Notes under the pieces: generated by a model | Databases searched by the model: none | Seen by the model: the letters and a program-made list of their open reading frames with translations, nothing else | What the model was told of the DNA's origin: nothing | Program-made: the position numbers and the translations under genes | Shown: one piece after another, positions 5,429 through 6,231 of the stretch | Layout of the letters: the number at the start of each line of letters is the position of its first letter | How positions within the stretch are numbered: the first letter of the stretch is position 1 | Assembly (NCBI GenBank): GCA_019245455.1 | Contig: JAFARM010000287.1 | Coordinates: forward strand, 1 to 6,231 | Source: Sphingomonadaceae bacterium | GTDB lineage: Bacteria > Pseudomonadota > Alphaproteobacteria > Sphingomonadales > Sphingomonadaceae | Direction of reading: 5' to 3' | Length of the DNA: 6,231 nucleotides

Positions 5429-5974
5429 TCAGGCGGCGAGCGCGACCGAACGGCGGCGCAGCGACGCGCCCACCAGGCCGAAGCCGCCGATCATCAGCGC
5501 CCAGGTCGCCGGCTCCGGCGCGGTCGACGCGCTGGTCGTCGCGCGGAAGCCGCTCGGGTTGGCACGGTTGCTGTAGTCGAAAACGACATGGTAGCTGCTG
5601 CCCGCCGTCGTCGCGACCACCTGGTCATAGGTGTCGTACGAGCCCGTCACCACCGAACCGAAGTACAGGTCCGGCACGAAGTTGCCACCCGTGTACGAAT
5701 CCGCACCCGAGGGAGCCGGCGTGTACGTCCACGCCGAACCGAGCAGGTTGGTCGCCGGATCGGCCGAGCTGAACACGCCGATGTTGGTGATGCCGATGAA
5801 CGACGGCAGGTTATAGCCGGCAAACGCGAAGTCGGTCGCGCCGTTCTGCGCCGTCACTGTGAAGTCGTAATGGAAGGTACCCGTCTGGTTGACGACATCG
5901 ATCAGCGTGGCCGCGGCCGCCGGAACGGCGAGCGCGCAGGCGGCGGCGGCGGCGAGAAGCTTCAGCTTGGTCAT
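5429..5974 (-). CDS. PEPxxWA-CTERM sorting domain protein, exported
   Basis: The 181-residue product begins with a signal peptide, MTKLKLLAAAAACALAV, with likely cleavage after AAA near residue 22. The middle (about 23-150) is rich in T, S, G, Y and F and probably beta-stranded; I do not recognise a known domain. The C-terminus is a textbook sorting signal: PEPATWALMIGGFGLVGASL (153-172) with the PEP motif at 153-155, W158, a hydrophobic segment and RRR at 173-175. Such proteins are processed by an exosortase in the inner membrane and are usually linked to exopolysaccharide production and biofilm or floc formation. The exosortase gene is not in the window. ATG 5974 is chosen over GTG 5983 because GGGGTGA (5986-5980) sits 5 nt upstream, overlapping the GTG. 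A sigma54 promoter lies upstream and a terminator follows. Confidence 0.93.
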   Translation of the reverse strand: MTKLKLLAAAAACALAVPAAAATLIDVVNQTGTFHYDFTVTAQNGATDFAFAGYNLPSFIGITNIGVFSSADPATNLLGSAWTYTPAPSGADSYTGGNFVPDLYFGSVVTGSYDTYDQVVATTAGSSYHVVFDYSNRANPSGFRATTSASTAPEPATWALMIGGFGLVGASLRRRSVALAA

Positions 5975-6023
5975 GGTAGTCACCCCGTTGGCAAAGTCGA
6001 TTGACGAACGCAGGGACAGCTAG

Positions 6024-6038
6024 GCAACTACCGTGCCA
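6024..6038 (-). promoter_or_regulatory. Sigma54 (RpoN) -24/-12 promoter of the PEP-CTERM gene
   Basis: The minus strand reads TGGCACGGTAGTTGC: TGGCAC at 6038-6033, five bases, then TTGC at 6027-6024. This matches the RpoN consensus YTGGCACG-N4-TTGC, with correct GG-to-GC spacing and the preferred C before the TGGCAC; only the base after TTGC (C rather than A/T) departs. The predicted start is near 6012, which leaves a 38-nt leader containing the GGGGTGA ribosome site of the PEP-CTERM gene. Sigma54 promoters need an ATP-dependent enhancer-binding activator, which agrees with the dyad found farther upstream. Confidence 0.8.
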
Positions 6039-6072
6039 GTACGCTGCGCTACAATAATATGAACGACTTGGA

Positions 6073-6082
6073 TCGTTAACGA
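6073..6082. promoter_or_regulatory. Perfect palindrome TCGTTAACGA between promoter and distal dyad
   Basis: TCGTTAACGA is a perfect 10-bp palindrome. A further AACGA lies at 6062-6066, inverted relative to TCGTT at 6073-6077, and another AACGA at 6134-6138. The palindrome is about 65 bp upstream of the predicted sigma54 start, next to the AT-rich patch TACAATAATATGAA (6050-6063). It could be a second regulator site or part of the DNA-bending region; function is not established. Confidence 0.35.
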
Positions 6083-6101
6083 AGCTGTATCCTCAGTTGG
6101 G

Positions 6102-6120
6102 GTGTAAGATTTTCCGACAC
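6102..6120. promoter_or_regulatory. Candidate enhancer (activator) site: GTGTAAG-N5-CCGACAC dyad
   Basis: GTGTAAG (6102-6108) and CCGACAC (6114-6120) form an interrupted dyad, GTGT..G-N5-C..ACAC, with five of seven positions symmetric. Its centre is about 100 bp upstream of the predicted sigma54 start, inside the usual range for upstream activating sequences. PEP-CTERM genes are known to be controlled in some bacteria by PrsK/PrsR, where PrsR is a sigma54-dependent response regulator. This dyad is a natural candidate for its site, by inference from position and symmetry. Confidence 0.5.
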
Positions 6121-6140
6121 GTGCCGTTCCAGTAACGAAG

Positions 6141-6161
6141 GGCGGGTTGCTTTGGCCCGCC
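6141..6161 (-). terminator. Hairpin, possible weak terminator of a gene beyond the right edge
   Basis: GGCGGG (6141-6146) and CCCGCC (6156-6161) form a 6-bp GC stem with a 9-base loop. On the minus strand it is followed by CTTCGTT, a poor U-tract; on the plus strand by GCCTCCCCC, none at all. A minus-strand frame entering from the right edge stops at 6170 (TAG), 8 bases before it, so the hairpin may end that putative gene. Evidence is thin. Confidence 0.3.
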
Positions 6162-6201
6162 GCCTCCCCCTAGGAGGACGGGTCGCCAACGGGGTCCGTC
6201 C

Positions 6202-6231
6202 ATGCCGTTTCAGTCCTCTGCCCTCGCCCGC
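6202..6231 (+). CDS. Possible start of a plus-strand gene cut by right edge
   Basis: An ATG at 6202 opens a frame of ten codons, MPFQSSALAR, to the end of the window. ACGGGG (6189-6194) lies 7 nt upstream and could serve as a ribosome site; a better GGAGG at 6173-6177 is too far away. The competing reading is a minus-strand tail ending TAWTDPVGDPSS at 6170. Its codons include rare AGG and CGA, so it looks less coding, but ten to nineteen codons cannot settle the matter. Confidence 0.2.
   Translation, partial: MPFQSSALAR

Noticed and set aside
5559..5573. TTGGCACGGTTGCT on the plus strand, resembling a sigma54 promoter
   Set aside because: Only two bases separate TGGCAC and TTGC instead of five, and it lies inside the PEP-CTERM coding region on the opposite strand with no plus-strand gene downstream.
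6049..6056. TACAAT/TATTAT in the AT-rich patch as a sigma70 -10 for the PEP-CTERM gene
   Set aside because: No acceptable -35 lies at 16-18 bp on either strand, whereas the sigma54 motif nearby is almost perfect.

Overview
The window reads as chromosomal DNA from a GC-rich alphaproteobacterium, most likely a member of the Sphingomonadaceae. This rests on strong GC bias at third codon positions, a PEPxxWA-type exosortase sorting signal, a fused PabB-PabC protein and promoter-like sequences of alphaproteobacterial type. There is no RNA gene, insertion sequence, CRISPR array or obvious phage remnant.

Left part (1-1890, minus strand): a ribosome/lipid operon rpmF-plsX-fabH, with fabH cut by the left edge. 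The genes are packed with a 10-bp gap and then a 4-bp GTGA overlap. A sigma70-like promoter lies upstream of rpmF. A strong intrinsic terminator (1835-1862) separates the operon from the next minus-strand gene, a small csbD-like stress gene.

Middle part (1889-5043): csbD (minus) is divergent from a four-helix MAPEG membrane protein (plus). The MAPEG gene converges with a glyoxalase II-type metallohydrolase (gloC-like, minus) with only 4 bp between stops. gloC is in turn divergent from a long pabBC fusion gene (plus), which makes p-aminobenzoate for folate. csbD has a candidate general-stress (EcfG-type) promoter. gloC has a perfect TTGACA placed so that its mRNA could be leaderless.

Right part (5080-6231): two minus-strand genes for exported proteins with C-terminal PEP-CTERM-like sorting signals. 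One is a 57-residue mini protein that is almost only signal peptide plus sorting signal. The other is a 181-residue protein with a classic PEPATWALMIGGFG...RRR tail. A hairpin terminator separates them. The larger gene has the most striking regulatory region in the window: a near-perfect sigma54 (-24/-12) promoter 38 nt ahead of the start codon, an AT-rich patch, a perfect 10-bp palindrome, and a GTGTAAG-N5-CCGACAC dyad about 100 bp upstream of the predicted transcription start. That is where an enhancer-binding response regulator would sit, so this surface protein is probably controlled by RpoN and a PrsR-like activator. The last ~60 bases may hold the edge of another gene, but neither strand is convincing.
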